From: Streptomyces sp. Tue 6430
GTDB lineage: Bacteria; Actinomycetota; Actinomycetes; Streptomycetales; Streptomycetaceae
Direction: 5' to 3'
NCBI GenBank assembly: GCA_021568835.1
Contig: JAKGSH010000002.1
Location: 62,001-126,000 of the forward strand
DNA length: 64,000 nucleotides
Shown: in pieces, positions 1-10,314 of the stretch
Layout of the letters: each line of letters opens with the position of its first letter
How positions within the stretch are numbered: the stretch's first letter is position 1
Notes under the pieces: generated by a model
What the model saw: the letters and a program-made list of their open reading frames with translations, nothing else
What the model was told of the DNA's origin: nothing
Databases searched by the model: none
Position numbers and translations under genes: made by a program

Positions 1-1
1 T

Positions 2-928
2 CACGACATCGCCGTAGGGGTCGACGGCTCGCCCGCGGGTCTCGCGGCCGCACACTGGGCCGCCCGGGAGGCCGGACGCCGGGGCACCGGGCTCAGGATC
101 GTGCACGCCTGGCACCGCCACCCGCGACCCGCACCGGACGTACCGCTGGACCGCACCGAGCACCAGTGGGCCGAACAGGTGCTGCGGGAGGCGGCCGAAG
201 CCGTCCGCGCGGCACATCCGGATCTGCGGATCACCGAGCGTCTCGTGTGCGACGCCGCGGTGGCCGCCCTGATCGCCACCGCCGCCGAGACCGACCTGCT
301 GGTCCTCGGGTCGCTGGGCCTGGGCGCCGTGGGCGGGTTCGTGACGGGGTCGGTGTCCCAGCGCGTGGTCGCCCGGTCCCCGAAGCCCGTGGTCCTGGTG
401 CGGGCGGGCCGGGGCGTGGCGGGCGATCACCTCCCGGCCGTGGACGGCATCGCACCGGAGGAGATCCCCGAGACCCCCTTCCGCCCGGTCGTCCTCGGAC
501 TGGACGTCGGTCACCCCTGCGACGAACTCCTCGAGTTCGCCTTCGACGCCGCCCACCGCCGCGGCACCGGCCTGCGCGTGGTGCACGCCTTCCGCGTACC
601 GAACCGCCCCGCCTTCGACCCGGCGGAGACCGCGGCACCGGCCGCCGTCGCCGACCCGGCGCCGGGCCCGGAGGCACTGGCGGCCGAGGAGAGCGCCGTG
701 GCCGCCGTGCTGCGCCCCTGGCGGGAGAAGTACCCGACCGTCCGGGTGACCGAGTCGGTGCGCGAGGGACGGGCCGCCGTCGCGCTGGTGCACGCCGCGA
801 AGGACGCCGGGCTCCTCGTGGTGGGCCGCCGCGCGAGCGGCCACCGCCTCGGGGCCCACACAGGGCCGGTGGCGCACGCCGCCCTGCACCACGTCGGCTG
901 TCCCGTCGCCGTGGTCCCGCACGACTGA
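2..928 (+). CDS. Tandem universal stress protein (5' end outside window)
   Basis: Two-domain universal stress protein whose first codons lie before the window. Domain 1 (about visible residues 1-140) opens with DIAVGVDGSPAG and closes with the glycine-rich nucleotide loop GSLGLGAVGGFVTGS. Domain 2 (about 155-308) opens with VVLGLDVGHP and ends with VGRRASGHRLGAHTG before the stop. Proteins of this family bind ATP and act in the cytoplasm as stress or dormancy modulators; tandem Usps are hallmark members of DosR-type hypoxia regulons. A perfect 21-bp hairpin follows the stop, so the gene ends its own transcript. The family call is secure; the physiological role is inferred from family and from the respiratory neighbourhood. 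Confidence 0.93.
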   Translation, partial: HDIAVGVDGSPAGLAAAHWAAREAGRRGTGLRIVHAWHRHPRPAPDVPLDRTEHQWAEQVLREAAEAVRAAHPDLRITERLVCDAAVAALIATAAETDLLVLGSLGLGAVGGFVTGSVSQRVVARSPKPVVLVRAGRGVAGDHLPAVDGIAPEEIPETPFRPVVLGLDVGHPCDELLEFAFDAAHRRGTGLRVVHAFRVPNRPAFDPAETAAPAAVADPAPGPEALAAEESAVAAVLRPWREKYPTVRVTESVREGRAAVALVHAAKDAGLLVVGRRASGHRLGAHTGPVAHAALHHVGCPVAVVPHD

Positions 929-933
929 GCCTG

Positions 934-979
934 TCCGCGGGCGGTCCCCCGGCCGACCGGCCGGGGGACCGCCCGCGGA
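934..979. terminator. Perfect hairpin terminator after the Usp gene
   Basis: Perfect inverted repeat with 21-bp arms (934-954 and 959-979) and a 4-base loop GACC, starting five bases after the Usp stop. No T-run follows, which is usual for Streptomyces terminators. Confidence 0.85.
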
Positions 980-1587
980 GCACGGCTCGCCCGGTGCGCC
1001 TCTCCCGCGGCACTTGTGCGGCCCGGCCGAACGGGACCGCCCCTGACCGGCCCGACCGCCCCTGACCGGCCCGACCCGGCACGGCGCTCAACGGACCTCG
1101 GACCGGTCGTTCCCTTGCCGCAGGCCGTCCTCTGCCGCCGGCTGCGACTCCCGCCGGCTGCGACCCCGTGGCAGGTGGTGCACGGTTGCCCGCAGTCCGG
1201 CCGGCCCACTGCCGTCCCTCGCTCGGGCCGACGATCGACGCCGGGCCGAGCGGCGACAGGCGGTGCCGGGCCGAGTGGCGTCGGCCGTCGCCGGGTCGAG
1301 CGGCGACGGGCCCTGCTCGCGGGGGAGTCCGACGGCACCTGCCCCGGCCGTCCTCCCCCTCCACCCCGCTCCGCCCCGCCCGCCCCGCCCCGCACCCGAT
1401 CGCCGCCCGACGGCCCACTCGCCCGACGGCCCGCCCGGCCGGCCCGAGGACCCGGCGGCGCGCGGGCCGAAGGTCCCGGAACAGCGGGGCCGTGCGGGAC
1501 CCGCGCGTGCACTGACCGGCACTGCCCGTCGCCGGCCCGGACGAGCAACATCGACAGGGAGACAACGGCTCACCGAGAGGACCCGTG
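980..1587. other. 608-bp intergenic region before pyruvate formate-lyase
   Basis: No convincing gene on either strand. The stretch is extremely GC-rich and holds several GGGCCG-type half sites. The best is at 1464-1477, with weaker ones at about 1022-1037 (CGGCCGAACGGGACC) and 1487-1501. It presumably holds the pfl promoter and a long leader. Confidence 0.5.
1464..1477. promoter_or_regulatory. DosR/OsdR-like box before pflB
   Basis: GGGCCGAAGGTCCC, two mismatches from the window-wide near-palindrome GGGCCGAACGGCCC, about 110 bp before the pflB start. Regulator assignment is inferred. Confidence 0.5.
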
Positions 1588-3846
1588 ATGACCACGACGA
1601 TGACAGCCGGCCCCCGCACCGCCGACGCCTGGCGGGAGTTCCGCGGCGGCACCTGGCGCGAACGCATCGACGTGCGCGACTTCATCCAGTCCAACTACAC
1701 CCCGTACGAGGGCGACGCGGCCTTCCTGAGCGGTCCCACGGACCGTACGCGGGCCGTCTGGGAGAAGGTCAGCGCGCTGTTCCCCGAGGAGCGTGCGCGC
1801 GGCATCCTCGACGTGGACACCGCGACCCCCTCGACGATCACCTCGCACGCCCCCGGCTGGATCGACCGCGACCGCGAGCTGATCGTCGGCCTGCAGACCG
1901 ACGCCCCGCTCAAGCGCGCGATCATGCCGAACGGCGGCCTGCGCATGGTGCAGAACGGCCTGAAGGCGTACGGCTACGAGGCCGACCCGTTCGTGGACAA
2001 GGTCTTCGGGACCTACCGCAAGACCCACAACGACGGTGTCTTCGACGCCTACACCCCCGCCATGAAGGCGGCCCGCAGGGTCGGCATCATCACCGGACTC
2101 CCCGACGCGTACGGCCGCGGCCGCATCATCGGCGACTACCGGCGCGTCGCGCTGTACGGCACCGACCGGCTGATCGAGGCCAAGCGCGCCGAACGCGCGG
2201 GGCTCGACGCCCGGCCGTCGAGCGAACACGTCATCCGGGACCGCGAGGAACTGGCCGAGCAGGTCCGGGCGCTGGCCGAGCTGACCCGCATGGCGGCGAC
2301 CTACGGCTGCGACGTCTCCCGGCCGGCGGCCACCGCCCACGAGGCCGTGCAGTGGCTGTACCTCGGCTACCTGGCGGCGGTGAAGGAGCAGAACGGCGCG
2401 GCGATGTCGCTCGGGCGCACCTCCACCTTCCTGGACGTCTACCTCCAGCGCGACCTGGACGAGGGCGTCCTCGACGAGGCACGCGCCCAGGAGCTGATCG
2501 ACGACTTCGTCATCAAGCTGCGGATCGTCCGCTTCCTGCGCACCCCCGAGTACGACGCCCTGTTCTCCGGCGACCCGACGTGGGTGACGGAGTCGATCGG
2601 CGGCATCGGCGCGGACGGCCGCCCCCTGGTCACCCGCACCTCCTTCCGCTTCCTGCAGACCCTGTACAACCTCGGGCCCGCCCCCGAGCCGAACCTGACC
2701 GTGCTGTGGTCGCCGCGGCTGCCGAAGGGCTTCAAGGAGTTCTGCGCGCAGGTCTCCATCGACACCAGCGCCGTCCAGTACGAGTCGGACGAGCTGATGC
2801 GCCCGCGCACCGGCGACGACACGGCGATCGCCTGCTGCGTCTCCGCGATGGCGGTGGGCAAGCAGATGCAGTTCTTCGGCGCCCGCGTCAACCTCGCCAA
2901 GGCACTGCTGTACGCCGTCAACGGCGGCCGGGACGAGATGACCGGCGACCAGATCACCCCCGAGATGCCCCCGCTGACCGGCGAGTACCTGGACTACGAC
3001 GAACTGACCGCGGCCTACGACAAGGTCCTGGACTGGCTGGCGCAGACCTACGTCGACGCGCTCAACGTCATCCACTACATGCACGACAAGTACGCCTACG
3101 AGCGCATCGAGATGGCCCTCCACGACTACCCGGTCCACCGCTTCATGGCCTGCGGCATCGCCGGCCTCTCGGTCGCCGCCGACAGCCTGTCCGCCGTGAA
3201 GCACGCCCGGGTGCAGGTCGTCCGGGACGCCACCGGGCTGGCCGTGGACTTCCGCACCGAGGGCGAGTTCCCGGCCTACGGCAACAACGACGACCGTGCC
3301 GACGTCCTCGCCGTCGACCTGGTGGAGTCGTTCATGGCGAAGGTGCGCAAGCACCCCACCTACCGGGACGCCGAGCACACCCAGTCGGTCCTGACCATCA
3401 CCTCCAACGTCGTCTACGGCAAGCACACCGGCAACACCCCCGACGGCCGGCGGGCCGGACAGCCCTTCGCGCCGGGCGCGAACCCGATGAACGGGCGGGA
3501 CCGGCACGGCGTGGCCGCCTCGGCCCTGTCGGTGGCCAAGCTGCCGTACGAGGCGGCGCGGGACGGCATCTCGCTGACGACGACGATCACCCCGGAGGGG
3601 CTGGGGCACGTCCCCGAGGAGCGCGCCGGGCACCTGGTCGGCATCCTCGACGGCTACATGTCCGCCGGAGGGTTCCACATGAACGTCAACGTCCTGAACC
3701 GCGCCACGCTCGAGGACGCGATGGCCCACCCCGAGAAGTACCCGGAGCTGACGATCCGGGTCTCGGGATACGCCGTCAACTTCGTCCGCCTGACCCGCGA
3801 GCAGCAGCTCGACGTGATCAGCCGCACCTTCCACGGGGAGCTGTGA
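1588..3846 (+). CDS. pflB: Pyruvate formate-lyase (glycyl radical enzyme)
   Basis: Converts pyruvate plus CoA to acetyl-CoA and formate in the cytoplasm without oxygen. The 752-residue protein is full length (E. coli PflB is 760). The adjacent catalytic cysteines sit in IACCVSAM (Cys416-Cys417) and the glycyl radical site is RVSGYAV near the C-terminus (Gly727), both as the family requires. I chose ATG 1588 because GAGAGG ends seven bases before it; a GTG directly precedes it in frame. The stop overlaps the start of the activase gene, so the two are coupled. An oxygen-sensitive glycyl radical enzyme is unusual in a genus regarded as aerobic and supports a real anaerobic survival programme. 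It could be a related glycyl radical enzyme, but the CC pair points to true PFL. Confidence 0.95.
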   Translation: MTTTMTAGPRTADAWREFRGGTWRERIDVRDFIQSNYTPYEGDAAFLSGPTDRTRAVWEKVSALFPEERARGILDVDTATPSTITSHAPGWIDRDRELIVGLQTDAPLKRAIMPNGGLRMVQNGLKAYGYEADPFVDKVFGTYRKTHNDGVFDAYTPAMKAARRVGIITGLPDAYGRGRIIGDYRRVALYGTDRLIEAKRAERAGLDARPSSEHVIRDREELAEQVRALAELTRMAATYGCDVSRPAATAHEAVQWLYLGYLAAVKEQNGAAMSLGRTSTFLDVYLQRDLDEGVLDEARAQELIDDFVIKLRIVRFLRTPEYDALFSGDPTWVTESIGGIGADGRPLVTRTSFRFLQTLYNLGPAPEPNLTVLWSPRLPKGFKEFCAQVSIDTSAVQYESDELMRPRTGDDTAIACCVSAMAVGKQMQFFGARVNLAKALLYAVNGGRDEMTGDQITPEMPPLTGEYLDYDELTAAYDKVLDWLAQTYVDALNVIHYMHDKYAYERIEMALHDYPVHRFMACGIAGLSVAADSLSAVKHARVQVVRDATGLAVDFRTEGEFPAYGNNDDRADVLAVDLVESFMAKVRKHPTYRDAEHTQSVLTITSNVVYGKHTGNTPDGRRAGQPFAPGANPMNGRDRHGVAASALSVAKLPYEAARDGISLTTTITPEGLGHVPEERAGHLVGILDGYMSAGGFHMNVNVLNRATLEDAMAHPEKYPELTIRVSGYAVNFVRLTREQQLDVISRTFHGEL

Positions 3847-4589
3847 ACACCGCCGTCGGCCGCACGAAGGGCCGGATCCACTCCTGGGACCTGTCCACCG
3901 GCGTGGACGGTCCCGGGACCCGGTTCGTCCTCTTCGTCAGCGGCTGCCCGCTGCGCTGCCTGTACTGCGCCAACCCGGACACCTGGCACATGCGGGACGG
4001 GCGGGAGGCGACCGTCGACGAGGTGATGGCGGAGATCGACAAGTACCGGGCGTTCCTCACCGCGGCCGGCGGCGGAGTCACCATCACCGGCGGGGAGCCC
4101 CTGCTCCAGCCCGCCCTGACCGGCGCCGTGCTGCGCCGCTGCAAGGAGGCCGGACTGCACACGGCGCTGGACACCTCCGGGTTCCTGGGCGCCCGCGCGA
4201 CGGACGAGCTGCTCGCCGACGTCGACCTGGTGCTGCTGGACGTCAAGTCCTTCGACGTCCCCACCTACCGGAAGCTGACCGGCGGCGAGGTGGTCCCCAC
4301 CCTCAACTTCGCCACCCGCCTCGACCGGCTGGGCAAGCGGATGTGGGTCCGGTACGTGCTGGTCCCCGGCTGGACCGACGACCCCGAGGCCGTCGACGGG
4401 CTGGCCCGCTTCCTGTCCGGCCTCGACAGCGTGGAGCGGGTCGACGTGCTGCCCTTCCACAAGCTCGGGGCGGCCAAGTACGACGCCCTGGGCATCCCCT
4501 TCCCGCTGCGGGACACCCCCGTCCCCGACGCGGCCCTGGTGGACCGGGTCCGCGGCCAGTTCCGCGCGCACGGGCTGACGGCCCACTGA
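3843..4589 (+). CDS. pflA: Pyruvate formate-lyase activating enzyme (radical SAM)
   Basis: Installs the glycyl radical on PflB using S-adenosylmethionine and a [4Fe-4S] cluster. The cluster motif is [10 protein letters not shown] (Cys35, Cys39, Cys42), followed by [10 protein letters not shown], the GGE motif that contacts SAM. The 248-residue length fits PflA. The start is a GTG whose last bases form the TGA stop of pflB (GTGA overlap), which fixes both the start and the operon. A methionine start is not available nearby in frame. Function is firm from sequence plus context. Confidence 0.95.
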   Translation: MNTAVGRTKGRIHSWDLSTGVDGPGTRFVLFVSGCPLRCLYCANPDTWHMRDGREATVDEVMAEIDKYRAFLTAAGGGVTITGGEPLLQPALTGAVLRRCKEAGLHTALDTSGFLGARATDELLADVDLVLLDVKSFDVPTYRKLTGGEVVPTLNFATRLDRLGKRMWVRYVLVPGWTDDPEAVDGLARFLSGLDSVERVDVLPFHKLGAAKYDALGIPFPLRDTPVPDAALVDRVRGQFRAHGLTAH

Positions 4590-4638
4590 CCGGCGCCTTC
4601 GCCGGCCCGGCGGTGCGGGCCGGCCCGGGAGGCGAGAG

Positions 4639-4652
4639 GGGCCGTTGGGCCC
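4639..4652. promoter_or_regulatory. DosR/OsdR-like box A before ctaD
   Basis: GGGCCGTTGGGCCC, one mismatch from the window palindrome. It is the distal one of two boxes 32 bp apart (about three helical turns) in the ctaD promoter region. Confidence 0.55.
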
Positions 4653-4670
4653 AAGCGCGGGCCGATGCCG

Positions 4671-4684
4671 GGGCCGTTCGACCC
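4671..4684. promoter_or_regulatory. DosR/OsdR-like box B before ctaD
   Basis: GGGCCGTTCGACCC, one mismatch from the window palindrome, about 150 bp before the ctaD start. Confidence 0.6.
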
Positions 4685-4835
4685 TAGTCGCAGGGGGTAC
4701 CCGCCAGCGATCATGTGGCAGCGGCCGGGAGTGCCGCGCCATCCACCGTGCACAGGGCCCGGCCCTGCTGTGCTGCGACCCGTGCGTGCTTCCCGGCCCT
4801 CGAGCCACATGAACAGATGGGGAGGACGCCGTCCG

Positions 4836-6542
4836 ATGGACGAGGCGCAGTTGGACCAGGTGACACACGCGGGAGACGCACCGAGGCGTCCCGCGCCCCG
4901 CGAGGCCGCCCCGGCCGTGCGGGCGGCGGCCCGGCCGGCCCGGCCGTCCTGGGCGGAGTGGCTGACGACCACCGACCACAAGAAGATCGGGACGCTGTAC
5001 CTGGTCACCGCGTTCGTGTTCTTCGTCGTCGGCGGCGTGATGGCCTTGATGATGCGCGCCGAACTCGCCCGCCCCGGGCTGCAGATCATGTCGAACGAGC
5101 AGTTCAACCAGGCGTTCACGATGCACGGCTCGATCATGCTGCTGATGTTCGCCATGCCGCTGTTCACCGGCTTCGCCAACTGGATCATGCCGTTGCAGAT
5201 CGGCGCCCCGGACGTGGCCTTCCCCCGGCTGAACATGCTGGCCTACTGGCTGTTCCTGTTCGGGTCCTCGATCGCGGCGTTCGGCTTCCTCACCCCCGAG
5301 GGCGCGGCCGACTTCGGGTGGTTCCTGTACGCCCCGCTGTCCGACGCCGTCCACTCGCCCGGGATCGGGTCCGACATGTGGATCATGGGCGTCGCGCTCT
5401 CCGGCTTCGGCTCGATCCTGGGCGCGGTCAACTTCATCACCACCATCATCTGCATGCGCGCGCCCGGCATGACCATGTTCCGCATGCCGATCTTCACCTG
5501 GAACGTGCTGCTGACCGCCGTACTGATCCTGCTCGTCTTCCCGGTCCTGGCGGCGGCCCTGTTCGCCCTGGAGTGCGACCGCAAGTTCGGCAGCCACATC
5601 TTCGACGCGGCCAACGGCGGCGCGCTGCTGTGGCAGCACCTGTTCTGGTTCTTCGGCCACCCCGAGGTGTACATCCTGGCGCTGCCGTTCTTCGGCATCG
5701 TCTCCGAGGTGATACCGGTCTTCTCCCGCAAGCCGATGTTCGGCTACATGGGCCTGATCGGCGCCACCATCGCCATCGCGGGCCTGTCGGTGACGGTCTG
5801 GGCGCACCACATGTACGTCACCGGCGGTGTGCTGCTGCCGTTCTTCTCCTTCATGACGTTCCTGATCGCGGTGCCCACCGGGGTGAAGTTCTTCAACTGG
5901 ATCGGCACGATGTGGAAGGGCAGTCTCTCCTTCGAGACGCCGATGCTGTGGACGACGGGCTTCCTGATCACGTTCGTCTTCGGCGGACTGACCGGCGTCA
6001 TCCTCGCCTCGCCGCCCATGGACTTCCACCTGTCCGACTCGTACTTCGTGGTGGCGCACTTCCACTACACGGTGTTCGGCACCGTCGTGTACGCCATGTT
6101 CGCCGGATTCCACTTCTGGTGGCCGAAGTTCACCGGCAAGATGCTCGACGAGCGCCTCGGCAAGATCACCTTCTGGACCCTCACGGTCGGCTTCCACCTC
6201 ACCTTCCTGATCCAGCACTGGCTCGGCACCGAGGGCATGCCGCGCCGCTACGCCGACTACCTCGCCGCCGACGGGTTCACCGCCCTCAACACCCTGTCCA
6301 CGATCGGCTCGTTCCTGCTGGGCCTGTCGATCCTGCCGTTCTTCTACAACGTGTGGAAGACCGCCAGGTACGGCAAGCCGGTCCAGGTCGACGACCCGTG
6401 GGGCTACGGCCGCTCCCTGGAGTGGGCGACCTCCTGCCCGCCGCCGCGCCACAACTTCACCTCGCTCCCGCGGATCCGCTCCGAGTCGCCGGCGTTCGAC
6501 CTGCACCACCCGGAGATCGCCGAGACCGAAACGGCGGCGTGA
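4836..6542 (+). CDS. ctaD: Cytochrome c oxidase subunit I (aa3 type)
   Basis: Catalytic heme-copper subunit of a terminal oxidase in the cytoplasmic membrane. It reduces oxygen to water with proton pumping. The 568-residue protein has about 12 membrane segments. The diagnostic [16 protein letters not shown] stretch supplies a CuB histidine with the cross-linked Tyr, and [11 protein letters not shown] supplies the two other CuB histidines. ATG 4836 is preferred because GGAGGA lies nine bases upstream; an upstream in-frame ATG (4809) lacks this. No subunit II or III gene accompanies it, so it is a stand-alone extra copy that must borrow partners from the main ctaCDE locus. Two palindromic boxes before it suggest induction together with the hypoxia genes. 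Confidence 0.93.
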   Translation: MDEAQLDQVTHAGDAPRRPAPREAAPAVRAAARPARPSWAEWLTTTDHKKIGTLYLVTAFVFFVVGGVMALMMRAELARPGLQIMSNEQFNQAFTMHGSIMLLMFAMPLFTGFANWIMPLQIGAPDVAFPRLNMLAYWLFLFGSSIAAFGFLTPEGAADFGWFLYAPLSDAVHSPGIGSDMWIMGVALSGFGSILGAVNFITTIICMRAPGMTMFRMPIFTWNVLLTAVLILLVFPVLAAALFALECDRKFGSHIFDAANGGALLWQHLFWFFGHPEVYILALPFFGIVSEVIPVFSRKPMFGYMGLIGATIAIAGLSVTVWAHHMYVTGGVLLPFFSFMTFLIAVPTGVKFFNWIGTMWKGSLSFETPMLWTTGFLITFVFGGLTGVILASPPMDFHLSDSYFVVAHFHYTVFGTVVYAMFAGFHFWWPKFTGKMLDERLGKITFWTLTVGFHLTFLIQHWLGTEGMPRRYADYLAADGFTALNTLSTIGSFLLGLSILPFFYNVWKTARYGKPVQVDDPWGYGRSLEWATSCPPPRHNFTSLPRIRSESPAFDLHHPEIAETETAA

Positions 6543-6545
6543 GCC

Positions 6546-7108
6546 GTGGCACAGCCCGTCCTGGCCCTGGGCACCGCCCTGGTGACCGCCTCCGGCTGCG
6601 TCTGGTACCTGCCCGCCCTCGCGGAGGTGCGGGCGGGGCCGACCGTCCCGACTCCCGCCGCAACGCGGCGGCGGCCTGCCTGAGCGGATGGGCCACGGTC
6701 GCGGGCCTCGCCGTCCTGCTGCTGGTCGCCGAGACCTGGCGGCTGCCCGTGGCCCTGGCCGGAGCGGGCGCGGCCGTCACGGCCGGTCTCCGGATCCGCG
6801 CGGCCGCGCAACGCCGGCGTGAGGTGCGCGAGACCCTGCGCGACTGGGCGCTGCTGGGCCAGGCCCCGCCCCGGCCCGCCCGCCGCCTCGCCACCCTCTT
6901 CGTCGCTCTCCTGGGCGTCGGCCTGGCCGCCGCGTCGGGCTCGGCGGTCCTCGTGACGGCCGGCGGCGCCGGCTCCGGCCGGACCTGGGCGGCGATCGCC
7001 GCCCCCGCCGGAGTGACGGTCCTGTTCCTGGCCGTCGCGATCGGCTGGGCGGGCCTGGCCCGCCGCGGCGCGCGGGACCTTCCGGGGCAGCGGCACCGGG
7101 ACCGGTGA
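6546..7108 (+). pseudogene. Small multi-span membrane protein, frameshifted as sequenced
   Basis: Starts with GTG three bases after the ctaD stop and is therefore likely co-transcribed with the oxidase. The first frame gives one membrane helix (LALGTALVTASGCVWYLPAL). A one-base loss near 6638 (run GCGGGGCC) moves the rest into another frame, where four more hydrophobic segments follow (for example VAGLAVLLLVAE and VTVLFLAVAIGWAGL). With the base restored the protein would be about 187 residues. I do not recognise a named family. Position suggests an accessory or assembly role for the oxidase, which is inference only. Confidence 0.6.
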
Positions 7109-7110
7109 CG

Positions 7111-7161
7111 AACGGCCCGGACGGTGTCACCAGGAATCCTGGTGACACCGTCCGGGCCGTT
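7111..7161. terminator. Perfect 25-bp bidirectional terminator
   Basis: Arms 7111-7135 and 7137-7161 are exact reverse complements, separated by one base. It sits between the convergent ctaD-side operon and oleate hydratase. Confidence 0.9.
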
Positions 7162-7200
7162 GCCGTGGCCGGGTGCGCGGCGACCGGCCGCGCCCCGGTC

Positions 7201-8772
7201 TCACCGGCGGTGCATGGTCTCCAGCGCGGCGGCCAGCACGTGCGGATCGTGGTGGCCCTTGTACACCTCGGGCGGCCCCGAGGGCAGGCCGAGGAGCTGC
7301 GCCACGGCCGTCCACGCGGTGCGCACGGAGTACTCGACGGTGAAGACGACGTCGTCCGGCACCTCCGCGAACTGGCCGATGAAGGCGAGGTTGACCGAGC
7401 CGTCCGGGACGACCTTCGGGCGGTCGTGACGGCGGCGGGCCAGGAACTGACTGGTGATGTACGGCATGAGGCACGGCACGACGGTGGACGTCTTGCGGAC
7501 CCGGTCCCGCACCGCCTCGTCGAACGGCAGGTGGTACAGCACCTCTTCGAGGATCTCCCGCCCGGAACACATCGTCATCGGCTTCGGCGTGTGGTTGCCC
7601 GCGCGGCCCGGGAACAGGCCGTAGCCCCACCACACCGAGACGCCGTCGGGCTGGTCGCGGTAGACCGGCTGACGCTGGGCGACGATGGTGAGCAGCCAGT
7701 TGGAGCCGGTGAAGGTCATCAGGCCGCCCCGGCCGGTCTCGCGGCCGCTGAACTCCGCGAGCGCGTCCAGGAAGGCCGGGTCCTCGGCGGTGACCGTGAA
7801 CGACTCCCAGCGGGACTCCTTGACGCGCTTGTCGAAGGCGGCCGGGTTCCCGAAGCCGGCCCGGCCGCGTGACAGCCGGTGCCACAGCAGCCAGGCGTCC
7901 GAGCGGTGCGGGTGCTCGGGCGGCGCGGCGGTGTGGGAGCCGAGGCTGGAGGCGTCGGTCATGGACCCGTTGGTCACCAGGACCAGGTCCTCGGGGGCCA
8001 CGGCGATCCTCTCGTCCCGTCCGTGCCGGGAGAGGTGGACGGTCTCGACCGTGGTGCTCCGGTGCCCCGGCGCGAGCCCGAGGTCGGTGACGTGGCAGCC
8101 GGTGTGCACGGTGACGCCCCGTTCGCGCAGCCACGCGCTCAACGGACGCACGAGGGAGTCGTACTGGTTGTGGCGGGTGCGCTGGATGCCCGACATGGAG
8201 GCGAACCCGGGGAGGAGGTGGACGAAGCGCCTGAGGTAGCGGCGGAACTCGATCGCGCTGTGCCAGGGCTGGAAGGCGAACGTGGTGCACCACATGAACC
8301 AGAAGTTCGTGGTGAAGAAGTGCTCGCCGAAGCAGTCGCTGATCCGCTTGCCGTCGAAGTGCCCCTCGGGCGCGGCCAGACAGCGCACCAGGTCCACGCG
8401 GTCGCGTTCGGAGAACCCCATCGAGCGGGTGTCGACGATCTTCCCGTCCCCGTCGACGAGCCGCGCGATGTCGTCCCAGGCGAACTCCTCGTGCCCGGAA
8501 CGGATTTCCTCCGTGACCGACACCGCGGGGTCGTCGAGGGAGGGAATGCCGGACAGCAGGTCGTACGTGCAGCGGTACTCGGCCTCGAACATCCGCCCGC
8601 CGCGCATGGTGTAGCCGGCCTCGGGCGTGCCGCCCGCGTCCAGGCTGCCGCCGATGTCGCGCTTCTCCTCGAAGAGGTGGATGTCCGCACCGTCGAACCC
8701 GCCCTCGCGGATCAGGAACGTGGCCGCGGCGAGTGCCGCCATCCCGCTGCCCACCAGATACGCCTTGGCCAT
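7201..8772 (-). CDS. ohyA: Oleate hydratase (MCRA family flavoenzyme)
   Basis: FAD enzyme of the myosin-cross-reactive-antigen family that adds water to cis-9 double bonds of unsaturated fatty acids, giving hydroxy fatty acids. The N-terminal dinucleotide fold is AYLVGSGMAALAAATFLI, followed by EEKRDIGGSLDAGG and the MRGGRMFEAEYRCTYDL segment typical of the family. Length is 523 residues, in the short range of the family. ATG at 8772 is supported by GAGGAG seven bases upstream, so an upstream in-frame start is not used. Two tandem palindromic boxes lie 78-111 bp before the start. Its presence in this island suggests membrane-lipid or free-fatty-acid handling during oxygen limitation (inference). 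Confidence 0.9.
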   Translation of the reverse strand: MAKAYLVGSGMAALAAATFLIREGGFDGADIHLFEEKRDIGGSLDAGGTPEAGYTMRGGRMFEAEYRCTYDLLSGIPSLDDPAVSVTEEIRSGHEEFAWDDIARLVDGDGKIVDTRSMGFSERDRVDLVRCLAAPEGHFDGKRISDCFGEHFFTTNFWFMWCTTFAFQPWHSAIEFRRYLRRFVHLLPGFASMSGIQRTRHNQYDSLVRPLSAWLRERGVTVHTGCHVTDLGLAPGHRSTTVETVHLSRHGRDERIAVAPEDLVLVTNGSMTDASSLGSHTAAPPEHPHRSDAWLLWHRLSRGRAGFGNPAAFDKRVKESRWESFTVTAEDPAFLDALAEFSGRETGRGGLMTFTGSNWLLTIVAQRQPVYRDQPDGVSVWWGYGLFPGRAGNHTPKPMTMCSGREILEEVLYHLPFDEAVRDRVRKTSTVVPCLMPYITSQFLARRRHDRPKVVPDGSVNLAFIGQFAEVPDDVVFTVEYSVRTAWTAVAQLLGLPSGPPEVYKGHHDPHVLAAALETMHRR

Positions 8773-8849
8773 CACACGACTCCTCGTTCCGGTCACCTGG
8801 TCGGGGACCCACGGCCCCAGCCTCTCCCGCGCGGGCCGGTGCCGTCAGG

Positions 8850-8863
8850 GGGCCGTTGGTCAT
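8850..8863. promoter_or_regulatory. DosR/OsdR-like box (proximal) before ohyA
   Basis: GGGCCGTTGGTCAT, a good left half with a degenerate right half. Its centre is 20 bp (two turns) from the next box. Confidence 0.4.
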
Positions 8864-8869
8864 CGGCGC

Positions 8870-8883
8870 GGTCCGAACGGCCC
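8870..8883. promoter_or_regulatory. DosR/OsdR-like box (distal) before ohyA
   Basis: GGTCCGAACGGCCC, one mismatch from the window palindrome, about 100 bp upstream of the minus-strand start at 8772. Confidence 0.6.
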
Positions 8884-8911
8884 GGACCCCGCCTTCCGTC
8901 GAGCATGCGAA

Positions 8912-8945
8912 GGGCCCGGCCGGTGAACCGTCACCGACCGGGCCC
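8912..8945. terminator. Terminator after flavohemoprotein
   Basis: 15-bp arms 8912-8926 and 8931-8945 with one wobble pair and a 4-base loop, downstream of the minus-strand hmp stop. Confidence 0.75.
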
Positions 8946-8986
8946 GGGTCCACCGCGGCCCCACTCCGCGGTGTTCTCCCCCGCCG

Positions 8987-10200
8987 TCAGGCCGCCGTGC
9001 CGGGCAGCCACAGGTCGGGACCGAAGACCTCGTAGCGGATGCTGCGCGCCGGAACCCCGGCGCGCAGCAGCTGCGCGCGTGCCTCGCGCATGAACGGCAG
9101 CGGGCCGCACAGGAACACCGTGGAGTCGGCGGGCACGTCGATGCCGTCGAGGTTCATCAGGCCTTCGCGGGCGTCGGGTTCCTCCGCGCCGGGACGCTCG
9201 TACCAGAACACGGCGCGCGCGTTCGGCAGCCGCTCGACGAGTGCGCGGGTGTCGGCGCGCAGGGCGTGGTCGGCGGGGAGCGGTCGGCGTGCAGGACGAG
9301 CACCGGGCGGGTCGAACCCAGGGCTTCGAGGTGGGCCAGGATGCCCGTCATGGGGGTGCCGCCGATGCCCGCGGAGACCAGCGTGACCGGGGTGCCGGCG
9401 TCGGCCGGTTCGTCGAGGAAGACATCGCCGAAGGGCGCGGAGAGCGTCAGCTCGTCGCCTTCGCGGACCTGCTCGTGGAGCAGCCCGGAGACCTCGCCGT
9501 CCGGCGTCCCGGCCGTCCCGGCGACCCGCTTGACGGTGATCCGCCGCAGGTCGCCGCCCGGGTCGCCGGACAGGCTGTACTGGCGCAGCTGGTGCACGCC
9601 GTCGGCCATCCGGACCCGGACGCTCACGTACTGGCCCGCCCGCGCCCGCGGCGCCGGCCGGCCGTCGGCGGGACGGAGCAGGAAGGACACCACGTCCGGG
9701 GTCTCGGTACGGCGTTCGACGACCGTCCACTGCCGCCACACCTTGCCGGGCTCCACGCCCGCGTCCTGGTACAGGCGGGCCTCCCGGCCGATCAGGGCGC
9801 CGGCCATCAGCCAGTACACCTCGTCCCAGGCGGCCGCCACCTCCGCGGTGACGGCGTCGCCGAGAACCTCGGCTATCGCGCCGAAGAGGTACTTGTGCAC
9901 GATCGTGTACTGGTCGTCGGTGACACCGACGGCGGCGTGCTTGTGGGCGATGCGGTCCAGCAGGGTGTCCGGGCGGGTGTCCGGGTCCTCGAGGAGCGCG
10001 GTGGCGAACCCGGCGATCGAACCGGCGAGGGCGCGGCGCTGTGCCCCGCTGGCCTGGTTGCCGCGGTTGAACATTCCGTCGAGCAGTTCCGGCCGGTCGC
10101 GGAACATCGCGCCGTAGAAGCGGGTGGTGATCTCGTCGAGCGCGCCGGCCACGGCGGGCAGGGTCGCACGGATCACGGCGGCGGATTCTGCGGACAGCAT
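8987..10200 (-). pseudogene. hmp: Flavohemoprotein / nitric oxide dioxygenase, frameshifted as sequenced
   Basis: Cytoplasmic NO dioxygenase that turns NO and oxygen into nitrate, or reduces NO when oxygen is absent. The N-terminal globin (about residues 1-140) shows the distal Tyr in TRFYGAMF and the proximal His in IAHKHAAVGV. The FAD domain has RQYSLSG and the NAD domain has SAGIGGTPM. A one-base loss near 9278 breaks the frame after VLHADRS; the C-terminus (WYERPG, FLCGPLPFM, PDLWLPGTAA) continues in the next frame, giving about 404 residues in total. ATG 10200 has GGGAGG just upstream. A perfect palindromic box lies 115 bp upstream. NO detoxification fits two nitrate reductases and a nitrite reductase nearby. 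Confidence 0.88.
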
Positions 10201-10314
10201 GGAGCCTCCCGGGCAGGGGACGAGGGGAAGTGCGCCGCGTCGCGTCGGGCGGCACCCTCTGTGTAGCAGGCACCCGGCCGTGTTTCGGCGCTGTTTCACG
10301 CCATCGGGCGAAGT

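Noticed and set aside
231..1694. Long open frames on the strand opposite real genes (for example 231-1694, 1570-3834, 3654-6509, 21556-24522, 36502-39513)
   Set aside because: They mirror verified genes in another frame, are rich in Arg/Gly/Pro, have no family motifs, and are expected from high GC codon bias.
6546..7108. Programmed ribosomal frameshifting as the cause of the many frame breaks
   Set aside because: The breaks occur in unrelated genes without slippery-site plus stem-loop patterns and always correspond to one missing base, so sequence error is simpler.
7111..7161. GGGCCGTT and AACGGCCC halves here as a DosR-like box
   Set aside because: They are the outer arms of a 51-bp hairpin between convergent genes, not a compact 14-16 bp promoter site.
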